Positions 8,847-16,871 of a stretch of DNA of 64,000 nucleotides are shown here, one piece after another (position 1 is the first letter of the stretch; each line of letters begins with the position of its first letter). The translations under genes were made by a program, and so were the position numbers. Below the pieces are notes generated by a model, which was given only the letters and a program-made list of their open reading frames with translations, ran no database searches and was not told the DNA's origin. The DNA comes from Leclercia sp. 29361 (GTDB lineage Bacteria > Pseudomonadota > Gammaproteobacteria > Enterobacterales > Enterobacteriaceae). Location: positions 2,356,001 through 2,420,000 of the forward strand of contig NZ_CP049786.1 of NCBI RefSeq assembly GCF_011290365.1, in the 5' to 3' direction.

Positions 8847-8897
8847 ATTGCCAAATGCTCCGGATGCATTCGTTGCGTTACCGGCTCATTTGGCAAT
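8847..8897. other. Long stem-loop downstream of ynfU
   Basis: A perfect 11-bp inverted repeat, ATTGCCAAATG (8847-8857) with CATTTGGCAAT (8887-8897), encloses 29 bases that contain a smaller CCGG-based hairpin. No T run follows, so it is not a classical terminator. It may protect a 3' end or be the processed end of the ynfU mRNA. Confidence 0.5.
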
Positions 8898-8938
8898 ATA
8901 ACTCACGTTCGATCGCTAAAGCAGACCTGTGATGCGGT

Positions 8939-9157
8939 TTATCTGTCGCACAGTCTTACTCTGGTGGCGGTAGGCCTTTTGTCGTCACTGCGGATGGTAA
9001 ATTCAACCTTTTGCCCTTCAAAGAGCGTTTCGACGTTATCATCTTCCAGCGCAGAAAAATGTACGGCGACATCTTTACTCCCGTCCAGCGGGGAGATAAA
9101 ACCAAAACCTTTGTCTTCTTTGAACCATTTTACCAGGCCTGTAATTCTTGCGGACAT
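8939..9157 (-). CDS. Divergent cold-shock-domain protein
   Basis: A 72-residue cold-shock domain that begins [23 protein letters not shown]1 (KGFGFI) is intact, but RNP2 reads VAVHF instead of VFVHF, so one aromatic RNA-stacking residue is lost. The tail ([12 protein letters not shown]) also departs from CspA. It resembles the accessory enteric paralogues that accompany cspA-like genes. I see no convincing cold box in its leader, so it may not be strictly cold induced. Confidence 0.85.
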   Translation of the reverse strand: MSARITGLVKWFKEDKGFGFISPLDGSKDVAVHFSALEDDNVETLFEGQKVEFTIRSDDKRPTATRVRLCDR

Positions 9158-9458
9158 ACTGACTCCTGTTGAGCATCAATAGAGGTGAGCGTTCATAATA
9201 AACGTAATGGATTAAACGTCTGGGCTCAAAGGGAGGGGATATCAGCGATAGCGCCAGGTTATGAGAACTACTTAGTAAAATTTTTACGTTCGTTTGTATG
9301 TCGAACCGAAGATTTTATTAATGCACGTCCAGTGTCAATAAGCAAATTTATCTTAGCCATACCGACGACCCGAAAAAAAATAACGAGAATAATCGGGAAT
9401 ACCAGCGCATTATTTTTCGTAGGCCGGGTAAGCGCAGCGCCACCCGGCGTTTCGACAA
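9158..9458. other. Intergenic region with one REP element
   Basis: About 300 bases without a supported gene. It holds the leader of the csp gene at 9157 and an AT-rich stretch. A single REP palindrome lies at about 9417-9451 (GTAGGCCGGGTAAGCGCAG followed by CGCCACCCGGC). A plus-strand open frame across it has no SD and no recognisable product. Confidence 0.6.
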
Positions 9459-9806
9459 TTATTTCTTCTTATTCAACATCGCCTGTAAATCGGCAAAGGG
9501 GTTGTAGGTCGCCGCACCGACATCTTTTTGCGCGTCTTCACCGGCTACCACGGTGGTGCCGTACAGATCCGCTTCCGTGTATTTGGAATGCTCATGATCG
9601 TGGCAGAACAGACACAGCAACTCCCAGTTACTGCCATCTTCCGGGTTGTTGGTATGGTCGTGATCGATATGGTGAACCGTTAATTCACGCAGGTTCGAAT
9701 AAACGAACTCCCGCGAGCAACGTCCGCATACCCACGGATAGATTTTAAGTGCTTTCTCGCGGTAGCCGCTTTCCAGCCGCGCGTAGTTTTTAGGGATCAG
9801 AGCCAT
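9459..9806 (-). CDS. yajD: HNH nuclease family protein YajD
   Basis: A 115-residue protein almost identical to E. coli YajD. It has a zinc CGRC knuckle near 34-37, the HNH core VHHIDHDHTN near 51-60 and a second knuckle CLFCHDHEH near 72-80. The start at 9806 (MALIPKNYARLE) gives the E. coli length; a 7-residue longer frame is not supported. HNH proteins cut DNA or RNA, but no substrate is known for YajD. In E. coli yajD lies elsewhere, near tsx, so its position here is a rearrangement. Confidence 0.93.
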   Translation of the reverse strand: MALIPKNYARLESGYREKALKIYPWVCGRCSREFVYSNLRELTVHHIDHDHTNNPEDGSNWELLCLFCHDHEHSKYTEADLYGTTVVAGEDAQKDVGAATYNPFADLQAMLNKKK

Positions 9807-9859
9807 TGCTGAAGTTACCTGTGGCAAAAAACTAATTTTACGTCAGTACGGCCGGGATT

Positions 9860-11074
9860 TCACCTGCGTTCAGTGGCGCAGACCATGGTTTCTGCGACCT
9901 GACGCTGCGTCAGCCACCAGAACACCAGCGCCAGCAGGCTGACTAAAGCCCCCAGCAGACATACCCCCTGCCAGCCAAAATGCGCATACGTGACGGTGGT
10001 GCCGATGGCGCCCAGTCCGCTGCCGACGGCGTAAAATAGCATGTACAGCCCCACCAGCCGGCTATGCGCGTCCGGGCGGGTGCGGAAGATCAGGCTCTGA
10101 TTGGTGACATGCAGCGCCTGGCCGCCCAGGTCCAGCAGCACGATGCCGATCGCCAGCGCCCAGAGTGAGACCTCCATCAGCGACAGCGGCCACCAGGCCA
10201 GCACCAGCGCCAGAAGCGCTATCCCGCTGGTGCGCCGGGCATATCCTCTGTCCGCCCACTCCCCGGCCCGGGCCGCGGCCAGCGCGCCGACCACGCCTGC
10301 CAGCCCGAACGCACCAATCGCCGTGTGCGAAAAGCTGTAGGGCGGCGCGCTCAGGGGCAGGACGAGCGCGCTCCAGAAGATGTTAAAGGCAGCGAACATC
10401 AGCAGGGCCAGCATGCCCCTCACCTGTAACACTTTCTCATCACGTAGCAGGGTCAGCATCGAGGCCAGCAAACGGGGATAACTCAGCGTACGCGAGGCCG
10501 GAGGCAGAACCGGCAGCCGTCGCCACAGGGGGATCGCAATCGCCAGCATCAGGAGCGCGGCGCAGAAGTAGACCCCGCGCCAGCCCGCGAGGTCGCTGAT
10601 GCCCCCGGCAAAGACCCGCGCCAGCAGCAGTCCAATGAATACCCCGCCCTGGGCTGTTCCCACTACCCGCCCCTGTTCATGAGGCGCAGCGGCGCTGGCC
10701 GCATAGGCGATCAGCCCCTGGGTCATCGCCGTGCCGAGCAGCCCAACGGCGAGCATACCTCCCAGCAATACCGGGGCGGACTGCGCCATCCCCACCGCAA
10801 TCAGGGCGACAATCAGGGCCACCATTTGTATCGCCATCAACCGACGGCGATCCACCCGGTCCCCCAATGGCACCAGAAACAGCAGCGCCAGCGCGCAACC
10901 CAGTTGGGTGGCGGTGATCACCCCTCCCACCGCCGCCTGGCTGATGCCAAAATCCCGTGCCAGGGCGTCGAGTAGCGGCTGGGCGTAATAGACATTCGCC
11001 ACGCTCAGGCCGCTGGCGATGGCGAACAGCCACACCAGGCTGGGTGATATACGCGCGCTCGGTTGCACATTCAT
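9860..11074 (-). CDS. MFS transporter (YgaY-like)
   Basis: About 404 residues with 12 hydrophobic segments of the major facilitator superfamily. The loop 2-3 signature GDRVDRRRL and the N-terminal GLSVANVYYAQPLLD are typical of the sugar/drug efflux branch that includes E. coli YgaY. The start at 11074 follows AGGAAG by nine bases. Its promoter region carries two operator-like dyads, so a repressor probably controls it. Likely an inner-membrane exporter; substrate unknown. Confidence 0.8.
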   Translation of the reverse strand: MNVQPSARISPSLVWLFAIASGLSVANVYYAQPLLDALARDFGISQAAVGGVITATQLGCALALLFLVPLGDRVDRRRLMAIQMVALIVALIAVGMAQSAPVLLGGMLAVGLLGTAMTQGLIAYAASAAAPHEQGRVVGTAQGGVFIGLLLARVFAGGISDLAGWRGVYFCAALLMLAIAIPLWRRLPVLPPASRTLSYPRLLASMLTLLRDEKVLQVRGMLALLMFAAFNIFWSALVLPLSAPPYSFSHTAIGAFGLAGVVGALAAARAGEWADRGYARRTSGIALLALVLAWWPLSLMEVSLWALAIGIVLLDLGGQALHVTNQSLIFRTRPDAHSRLVGLYMLFYAVGSGLGAIGTTVTYAHFGWQGVCLLGALVSLLALVFWWLTQRQVAETMVCATERR

Positions 11075-11093
11075 GCTGTTAGCTTCCTGTAAC

Positions 11094-11114
11094 ATGGTTT
11101 CAAAATAAAACCAT
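11094..11114. promoter_or_regulatory. Operator-like inverted repeat 1 before the MFS gene
   Basis: Perfect 7-bp arms ATGGTTT (11094-11100) and AAACCAT (11108-11114) lie around a 7-base AT-rich spacer, 20 bases upstream of the MFS start. Confidence 0.5.
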
Positions 11115-11128
11115 TTAAAGGTAGGTCA

Positions 11129-11151
11129 GGTGGTTTTAAAATGCAACCACC
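11129..11151. promoter_or_regulatory. Operator-like inverted repeat 2 before the MFS gene
   Basis: Perfect arms GGTGGTT (11129-11135) and AACCACC (11145-11151) enclose a 9-base spacer. They share the GGTT/AACC core with repeat 1, whose centre is 36 bp away. This fits a dimeric repressor binding twice. Confidence 0.5.
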
Positions 11152-11240
11152 AGCTTTATGCTGGTGCCCTTGCTGGCCATACAAAACCCCGCTACACTCC
11201 TTTCATTCATCAACCCACTGAATATAAAAGGAGGCTAATT

Positions 11241-11324
11241 ATGCTGTGCTGTGAAATCTTTGAAATTTCACTTCACCTTGGTGATCGCACCTGCTCAAGC
11301 GTTATCGGTTTCGTGCTGCGATAA
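11241..11324 (+). CDS. 27-codon leader peptide upstream of the ABC-F gene
   Basis: A small ORF begins at an ATG preceded by AAAGGAGG, far stronger than the SD of the following gene, and encodes MLCCEIFEISLHLGDRTCSS plus seven residues. Its last 11 codons run through the 5' arm and loop of a long hairpin, and its TAA lies in the 3' arm. A translating ribosome would therefore open the hairpin. The layout is that of a regulatory uORF. I know no named homologue; the peptide itself may have no function beyond being translated. Confidence 0.6.
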   Translation: MLCCEIFEISLHLGDRTCSSVIGFVLR

Positions 11325-11337
11325 CTTCGGCTTGAGC
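11293..11337 (+). promoter_or_regulatory. Attenuator-like hairpin in the ABC-F leader
   Basis: Arms GCTCAAGC+GTTATCG (11293-11307) and CGATAAC (11319-11325)+GCTTGAGC (11330-11337) give 15 pairs with a 4-base bulge and an 11-base loop. The same GTTATCG recurs at 11379-11385 and CTTGAG at 11425-11430, so downstream copies can form mutually exclusive pairings. No T run follows, which favours translational rather than transcriptional attenuation. Confidence 0.6.
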
Positions 11338-11411
11338 GAAGACACCTAAGACTGAATCCCTTCTCTCGGGCTTACCGGGTTATCGTCAGCGATGTATGAC
11401 GAGGCATTTTC

Positions 11412-11432
11412 ATGACTGTAACTCTTGAGTAA
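11412..11432 (+). CDS. Six-codon ORF coupled to the ABC-F start
   Basis: ATG ACT GTA ACT CTT GAG TAA (MTVTLE) has GAGG seven bases upstream. It stops four bases before the ATG of the ABC-F gene, which has no good SD of its own. This arrangement suggests translational coupling. It is too short to be proven from sequence. Confidence 0.35.
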   Translation: MTVTLE

Positions 11433-11436
11433 GCAA

Positions 11437-13143
11437 ATGAGCACATTACTGACTGCACTTTCTCTCCGTGTTGATACCGCCTTTGACACGCTATTCAACG
11501 ACCTCACCTTTAGCCTGAAAAAAGGCGACCGCATTGGTCTGCTGGGCGATAACGGCTGCGGCAAAAGTACCCTGCTGAAGATCCTCGACGGCACAGACAC
11601 GCCCCTCTCCGGGACGGTCGCGCTGGCCGGGCACTGCCTGATGGCACGGGTTGAGCAACATCTCCCTGAATCCGTCTATCCGCTGACCATGATCGACGCG
11701 GTGCTGGCCCAGCTGCCGGTGGCCGAGCGCGAAAGCCTGCGCTGGCGGGCAGAAACATTGCTGGCGGGCATGGGTTTTACCCCGCAGGACACCGGCCTGC
11801 AATCGGCTACCCTCAGCGGCGGACAGCACACCCGACTGCTGCTGGCGCGGGCGCTGATTAACGAGCCGGATCTGTTGCTGCTGGATGAACCCAGCAACCA
11901 CCTCGACCTGCCGACGCTGCTGTGGCTGGAGCAGTTCCTGCAAAACTGGTCCGGCAGCTTTGTGCTGGTTTCTCACGACAGACAACTGCTTGATGCCGTC
12001 ACCAACGGCAGCTGGATCCTGCGCGATAAAACCCTGCACTACTTCGCCCTTCCCTGCACCCGGGCGCGTCAGGCCCTGGCGGAGAAGGACGAGAGCGACG
12101 CCCTGCGCCATAAAGCCGAGCAAAAGGAGATCGACCGGGTCACCGCCAGCGCCAAACGGCTGGCGACCTGGGGCAAGGTCTACGATAACGAGGATCTGGC
12201 CCGCAAAGCCAAGCAGATGGAACGTCAGGTGGAGCGGCTGAAGGAGAGCCAGACGGCGCTGACAAACGGCACGCCCTGGACCTTGACCCTGCGCGGCGAT
12301 GCGCTGCGGGCGGACCGGCTGCTGGAGATCGACACGCTCAGCGTTCCGCCTGCGCCGGGCCTGCCAGCGTTGTTCTCGGCAGAAAACCTCCGGCTTAAAA
12401 GCGGCGATCGGGTAGCGATTGTCGGGCGCAACGGCTGCGGGAAATCCTCCCTGATGCGGCTGATCTGGCGGCAGTGTATTGCCAGCGAAACGCATGCCGG
12501 GCTGAAGATCCACCCACGCGTGGCCATGGGCTATTACGACCAGACCCTGCATCAACTGGCGGATGACGCCACACTAATCGACGCCCTTGAGCCCTTCGCG
12601 CCTGACCCGCAGCATCGCAAGATGGCGCTGATCTCCGCCGGATTCGCCTGGGCCCGGCACGGGCAAAAGGTCAGCACCCTCAGCGGGGGTGAACGATCCC
12701 GGCTGCTGTTTATTGGCTTAACGCTGGCCCGCTTTAGCCTGCTGATGCTCGATGAACCGACCAACCATCTGGACATGGAAGGCAAAGAGGCGCTGGCCGA
12801 AACGCTGCAACAGTTCGAAGGCGGCGTGCTGCTGGTCAGCCATGACCGGCAGTTAATCACCCAGAGCTGCAACCGCTTCTGGCTGATTGAACATGGCCAG
12901 CTCAGCGAATGGCACGATGCCGACGCGGTGTTTACCCGCCTGCGGGATGGCAGCGGGGTCAGCGCCGTGCCGGTTCAGGCCGTGCGGCAAGAGGAACCCG
13001 AGTCACATGAGGATCTGCTGGAACGGTTGATTATGCTGGAGACGTTGCTGGAAGAAGATCGGCTGCGTAAGCCTAAGCATCAGAAGCCGCAGCTTCAGGC
13101 CCAGTGGCAGGAGGAGATTGCCGCGCTGACGGCGCAGCTGTAG
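11437..13143 (+). CDS. ABC-F family ATPase (ribosome-acting type)
   Basis: About 568 residues with two ABC domains and no membrane segment. Domain 1 has GDNGCGKST, LSGGQHTR and LLLLDEPSNHLD. A charged linker follows at about 200-270. Domain 2 has GRNGCGKSS, LSGGERSR and LLMLDEPTNHLD. A C-terminal acidic/basic helical tail ends the protein. The tandem DEPxNHLD motifs mark ABC-F proteins (EttA, Uup, YbiT, YheS and the antibiotic-resistance group), which act at the ribosomal E site. The ATG at 11437 is preferred over an in-frame TTG at 11425. Two upstream small ORFs suggest induction by translation stress. Whether it gives antibiotic protection is unknown. Confidence 0.88.
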   Translation: MSTLLTALSLRVDTAFDTLFNDLTFSLKKGDRIGLLGDNGCGKSTLLKILDGTDTPLSGTVALAGHCLMARVEQHLPESVYPLTMIDAVLAQLPVAERESLRWRAETLLAGMGFTPQDTGLQSATLSGGQHTRLLLARALINEPDLLLLDEPSNHLDLPTLLWLEQFLQNWSGSFVLVSHDRQLLDAVTNGSWILRDKTLHYFALPCTRARQALAEKDESDALRHKAEQKEIDRVTASAKRLATWGKVYDNEDLARKAKQMERQVERLKESQTALTNGTPWTLTLRGDALRADRLLEIDTLSVPPAPGLPALFSAENLRLKSGDRVAIVGRNGCGKSSLMRLIWRQCIASETHAGLKIHPRVAMGYYDQTLHQLADDATLIDALEPFAPDPQHRKMALISAGFAWARHGQKVSTLSGGERSRLLFIGLTLARFSLLMLDEPTNHLDMEGKEALAETLQQFEGGVLLVSHDRQLITQSCNRFWLIEHGQLSEWHDADAVFTRLRDGSGVSAVPVQAVRQEEPESHEDLLERLIMLETLLEEDRLRKPKHQKPQLQAQWQEEIAALTAQL

Positions 13144-13149
13144 GAAATC

Positions 13150-13184
13150 GCCCGGTGGGTAGCCGCCGCCGGGCCATTTTTTTT
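13150..13184 (+). terminator. Terminator after the ABC-F gene
   Basis: A 9-bp GC-rich stem, GCCCGGTGG with CCGCCGGGC (one G-T pair), has a 7-base loop and is followed by eight T residues that touch the end of the convergent pyrophosphatase gene. Confidence 0.85.
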
Positions 13185-13782
13185 ACTTCGGCTGATTCGT
13201 TTTCCAGGCATCCCATGCCTGTTTAATTTCCTGCTTCGCGGTGGCGGCATCATTGAAGCCGTTCAGCTCCACCGACTTGCGCCCTTCCGGCAGCTGTTTG
13301 TAGACGCGGAAGAACGACTCCAGACGCTGCTGCTCAATTTTCGGCAGATCGCTCAGCTCTTTGATGTCGTCATAGGTCGGGTCAATTTTGCTGGCCGGAA
13401 CGGCAACAATTTTGTCGTCTTTCTCACCGCCGTCGATCATCTTCAGCACGCCAATGGCGCGCAGTTTAATCAGAGTACCCGGGGCCATCGGGGCGCGGGT
13501 ATAGAAGATCACGTCCAGCGGATCGCCATCCCCCGCCAGCGACTGGGTCAGCGAGCCGTAGTTCGCCGGGTAGGCCACCGGCATCGACTGGAAGCGGTCG
13601 GCAATGATAAAACCGGTTTTGGCATCCGTTTCATATTTAATAATCCCACCCGCCGGAATTTCGGTGACGGCATAAAACTCTTCCGGGTTGTTATCAGGCT
13701 GTGGAAATTCGAGGATATTCTGCGCCTGCACAGAAGCGGACAGGAGGACGCTAACAGCGAGAAGTTTTTTTACCAGATGCAT
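13183..13782 (-). CDS. Family I inorganic pyrophosphatase with signal peptide
   Basis: A 199-residue protein. Residues 1-20 (MHLVKKLLAVSVLLSASVQA) are a signal peptide. The rest is a family I pyrophosphatase with EIPAGG, IKYE, the signature GDGDPLDVI near 85-93 and ASKIDPTYDDI. The housekeeping E. coli Ppa is cytosolic and has no signal, so this is probably a second, periplasmic enzyme hydrolysing PPi or a related diphosphate. The metal-binding Asp residues of the signature are present. It is convergent with the ABC-F gene and has no operon partner. Confidence 0.88.
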   Translation of the reverse strand: MHLVKKLLAVSVLLSASVQAQNILEFPQPDNNPEEFYAVTEIPAGGIIKYETDAKTGFIIADRFQSMPVAYPANYGSLTQSLAGDGDPLDVIFYTRAPMAPGTLIKLRAIGVLKMIDGGEKDDKIVAVPASKIDPTYDDIKELSDLPKIEQQRLESFFRVYKQLPEGRKSVELNGFNDAATAKQEIKQAWDAWKTNQPK

Positions 13783-14055
13783 TGTCTTGTTAACTCTTCG
13801 GTTTTTAAGAAGACAACACCTTACGGTTTCGAAATGTCAGAAACATGACAGATTTACTGCAGAAATATTGCCCACGCACTCATTAAGGCTATTACTTATT
13901 CTGCTATCACCGTTCCGCTAAACCTCATTTAAATGATGACATTATGTTTCACAGCCCTTGCCTCAACCATTAAAAAAATTAATCCTTAAGGAGTATGTCG
14001 CGCTGTTGGACGCATACCTGCCCCGCAGATCCTCAATATGAAAATGGAGATACAT

Positions 14056-15066
14056 ATGAAAGCTGCTGTCGTGACTCAAGACCATCAGGTAGAAGTGACC
14101 GAGAAAACCCTGCGCCCGCTGAAACATGGCGAAGCGCTGCTGAAGATGGAGTGCTGTGGCGTTTGCCACACCGATCTTCACGTTAAGAACGGCGACTTTG
14201 GCGATAAGACCGGGGTGATCCTCGGCCATGAAGGCATTGGGGTCGTCAAGGAGATCGGCCCGGGCGTGACCTCGCTGAAGCCGGGCGATCGCGCAAGCGT
14301 GGCGTGGTTCTTCGAAGGCTGTGGCCACTGTGAATACTGTAACTCCGGCAACGAAACCCTGTGTCGTACGGTGAAGAACGCCGGGTATTCCGTGGACGGT
14401 GGGATGGCCGAAGAGTGCATCGTCACCGCCGACTATGCGGTAAAAGTGCCGGATGGACTGGAGTCCGCCGCTGCGAGCAGTATCACCTGCGCCGGGGTGA
14501 CTACCTATAAAGCAGTGAAAGTGTCGGAGATTAAACCCGGCCAGTGGATTGCCATTTATGGCCTCGGCGGGCTGGGCAACCTGGCGCTGCAGTACGCCAA
14601 AAATGTCTTTAACGCCAAAGTGATCGCCGTTGACGTCAATGATGAACAGCTGAAGCTGGCCACCAGCATGGGGGCCGATCTGGTCGTTAACTCCCGCAGC
14701 GACGATGCCGCGAAATTCATTCAGGAAAAAACCGGCGGTGCCCACGCGGCAGTGGTGACGGCGGTGGCGAAAGTGGCCTTTAACTCGGCGGTGGATGCCG
14801 TTCGTGCCGGTGGCCGCGTGGTGGCGGTCGGTCTGCCGCCGGAAGCGATGAGCCTCGATATTCCACGTCTGGTGCTGGACGGCATTCAGGTGGTGGGCTC
14901 GCTGGTCGGCACCCGTCAGGATCTGACCGAAGCCTTCCAGTTTGCCGCCGAAGGCAAGGTTGTGCCGAAAGTGGCGCTGCGTCCGCTGGGGGATATCAAC
15001 GCCATCTTCAAAGAGATGGAGCAAGGCCAGATCCGCGGCCGTATGGTGATTGATTTCCGTTCATAA
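14056..15066 (+). CDS. adhP: Zinc-dependent alcohol dehydrogenase AdhP
   Basis: A 336-residue protein, the same length as E. coli AdhP (ethanol-active medium-chain dehydrogenase) and about 90% identical by eye. Catalytic zinc site [10 protein letters not shown] near 34-43, GHE near 58, and structural zinc cysteines [15 protein letters not shown] near 89-103. The NAD Rossmann motif is GLGGLGN near 172. The start at 14056 (MKAAVV) gives the E. coli length; an in-frame ATG 18 bases upstream is rejected. The reaction is reversible oxidation of ethanol and other primary alcohols. It keeps its E. coli neighbourhood near maeA, but 6 kb of accessory genes separates them. Confidence 0.96.
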   Translation: MKAAVVTQDHQVEVTEKTLRPLKHGEALLKMECCGVCHTDLHVKNGDFGDKTGVILGHEGIGVVKEIGPGVTSLKPGDRASVAWFFEGCGHCEYCNSGNETLCRTVKNAGYSVDGGMAEECIVTADYAVKVPDGLESAAASSITCAGVTTYKAVKVSEIKPGQWIAIYGLGGLGNLALQYAKNVFNAKVIAVDVNDEQLKLATSMGADLVVNSRSDDAAKFIQEKTGGAHAAVVTAVAKVAFNSAVDAVRAGGRVVAVGLPPEAMSLDIPRLVLDGIQVVGSLVGTRQDLTEAFQFAAEGKVVPKVALRPLGDINAIFKEMEQGQIRGRMVIDFRS

Positions 15067-15070
15067 GTTG

Positions 15071-15104
15071 CATGCCCGGCGGCGCTACGCTTGCCGGGCC
15101 TACG
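15071..15104. repeat. REP element after adhP
   Basis: The palindrome CATGCCCGGCGGCGCTACGC followed by TTGCCGGGCCTAC is a typical enterobacterial REP unit in the 3' region of adhP. Confidence 0.85.
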
Positions 15105-15105
15105 T

Positions 15106-15135
15106 AAACCGCGCCACTCCCGGCGCGGTTTTATT
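15106..15135 (+). terminator. Terminator after adhP
   Basis: A perfect 10-bp stem, AAACCGCGCC (15106-15115) with GGCGCGGTTT (15122-15131), has a 6-base loop and ends in TTTTATT. Confidence 0.9.
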
Positions 15136-15241
15136 ATTTCCACTTTCCGCAAATCCTTAGCTCAATTCCTTGGTTCCTTTCTGTTCTTCCCCGCCCGAAG
15201 ATGCTTTCGACGCTAACAAGAAAAAACATAAGGAATTCACC

Positions 15242-16861
15242 ATGCAAACCCCATTTCGCCTGCCGCTGCTGACGGCGCTTATTCTTGCGACAACGGCAGC
15301 TTATGCTGCCGATACGCCGGTTAAAGGCGGCACGCTGGTCTATCTGGAGCAGCAGGCGCACACCAACCTCTATCCCCCGGCGGGCGGGTTTTACCCCAAC
15401 GGCGGGATCCTGAATCAAATCACTGACAAGCTCACCTGGCAGAACCCGAAGACCCTGGAAGTGGAGCCGTGGATCGCCGAGAGCTGGTCCACCAACGCCG
15501 ATAAAACCGAATACACCTTTAAAATCCGTCCGGGGGTGACCTTCTCCGACGGCACGCCGCTGGATGCTACCGCGGTGGCGAAGAACTTCGATACCTACGG
15601 AAAAGGCAATAAGGCCCAGCGCCTGCCGGTGTCTGAAGTGATCAACAACTACGATCGCAGCGAAGTGATCGACCCACAGACGGTGAAGTTCTACTTCAAA
15701 AAACCATCCCCGGGCTTCCTGCAGGGCACCGCCACCATTGGCTCGGGACTGGTCTCGCTGAGCACGTTACAACGTAACTTTGAAGAGCTGGGCGACGCCC
15801 GACATATCATCGGCTCCGGCCCGTTTGTGGTGAAAGATGAGAAGCTGGGCCGGGAAGTGAATCTTCAGGCGCGGAAAGACTACGCCTGGGGCCCGAAAAA
15901 CCTCGCCCAGCAGGGCCCGGCTAACCTCGATGGCATCACCTATCTGGTGACCCCGGAAGACAGCGTTCGCGTCGGGGCGCTGCTGGCCGGACAGGCCGAC
16001 TTTATCCGTCAGGTGCAGGCCTATGACGAAAAACAGGCCACCGAGCAGGGATATCACATCTATGCCGCCCCAACTCGCGGGGTAAACGATAGCATCAGCT
16101 TCCGCCCGGATAACCCACTGGTGGCCGACCTGCGGGTACGCCAGGCGCTGCTCCACGCCACCAATGCGAAGCAGGTGGTTGAGACCCTGTTCTCGCCGAA
16201 CTACCCGCAGGGCAAATCGGTGATTGCCGATTCCGCCGCTGGGTATGTCGATCTCAGCGACAAGCTGACCTTCGACCCGGCCAAAGCCAGCGCCCTGCTG
16301 GATGAAGCAGGCTGGAAAGCAGGCAGCGACGGCATCCGCGCTAAAGACGGTCAGCGTCTGGCCCTGACCATCTACGAATCCCTGCCGCAGCCGCAGAATA
16401 AAGAGGTATTGCAGCTGGTGGCTCAGCAGTGGCGTCAGGTGGGCGTTGCCCTCAACGTGAAGGCCGGTGATGCCGGGAGTCACGTTCTCGATAACCTCGA
16501 TCCGCTGAAAACCCCGCTCACCGTCTCGGAAGTGGGCCGTGCCGACCCGGACGTGGTGAAGAGCATGTTCTACCCAAATAACCGCGACGCCCTGCTGCAA
16601 AAAGGCGGCTCCAGCGACAAGGTCAACAGCTTCCGCGACGACAAGCTCAACGACCTGCTGGTGAACATCTCCGCCGAAGTGGACCCGCAGAAGCGCCTCC
16701 AGCTCACCGGCGATGCCCAGCGCTACCTGCTGGATAACGCCTACGTGATCCCGATCTTCGAGGAGCCTCAGGTGTTTGCCGGTGCGCCCTGGCTGAAAGG
16801 GGTGAGTTTTGAAGCGGTCGGTCGCCCGTCGTTCTACGGCGCGTGGCTCGAAAAACACTAA
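15242..16861 (+). CDS. Oligopeptide-type ABC substrate-binding protein (KPN_01854-like)
   Basis: A 539-residue exported protein of the DppA/OppA family (SBP_bac_5). Signal peptide residues 1-22 (ending TTAAYA), then a mature start ADTPVKGG. A domain with TDKLTWQNP and the family motif VTFSDGTPLDA near 100 follows. The start at 15242 follows AAGGAATT. Together with the four genes downstream it matches the enterobacterial set that TIGRFAM named after Klebsiella KPN_01854-KPN_01858. It delivers an unknown solute to the two permeases. It is the first gene of a tight six-gene operon. Confidence 0.88.
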   Translation: MQTPFRLPLLTALILATTAAYAADTPVKGGTLVYLEQQAHTNLYPPAGGFYPNGGILNQITDKLTWQNPKTLEVEPWIAESWSTNADKTEYTFKIRPGVTFSDGTPLDATAVAKNFDTYGKGNKAQRLPVSEVINNYDRSEVIDPQTVKFYFKKPSPGFLQGTATIGSGLVSLSTLQRNFEELGDARHIIGSGPFVVKDEKLGREVNLQARKDYAWGPKNLAQQGPANLDGITYLVTPEDSVRVGALLAGQADFIRQVQAYDEKQATEQGYHIYAAPTRGVNDSISFRPDNPLVADLRVRQALLHATNAKQVVETLFSPNYPQGKSVIADSAAGYVDLSDKLTFDPAKASALLDEAGWKAGSDGIRAKDGQRLALTIYESLPQPQNKEVLQLVAQQWRQVGVALNVKAGDAGSHVLDNLDPLKTPLTVSEVGRADPDVVKSMFYPNNRDALLQKGGSSDKVNSFRDDKLNDLLVNISAEVDPQKRLQLTGDAQRYLLDNAYVIPIFEEPQVFAGAPWLKGVSFEAVGRPSFYGAWLEKH

Positions 16862-16871
16862 GGGGACAATG

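Noticed and set aside
8127-9157. Prophage remnant around the csp/ynfU genes
   Set aside because: Only cold-shock genes and ynfU are present; no integrase, lysis, structural or attachment sequences are visible.
9185-9748. Plus-strand 187-codon frame opposite yajD
   Set aside because: It crosses a REP element and the reverse strand of yajD and has no recognisable product.
13995-14186. Small ORF with AAGGAG just before adhP
   Set aside because: The SD lies only one base from the ATG, and most of the frame overlaps adhP in another frame; the adhP start at 14056 explains the region.
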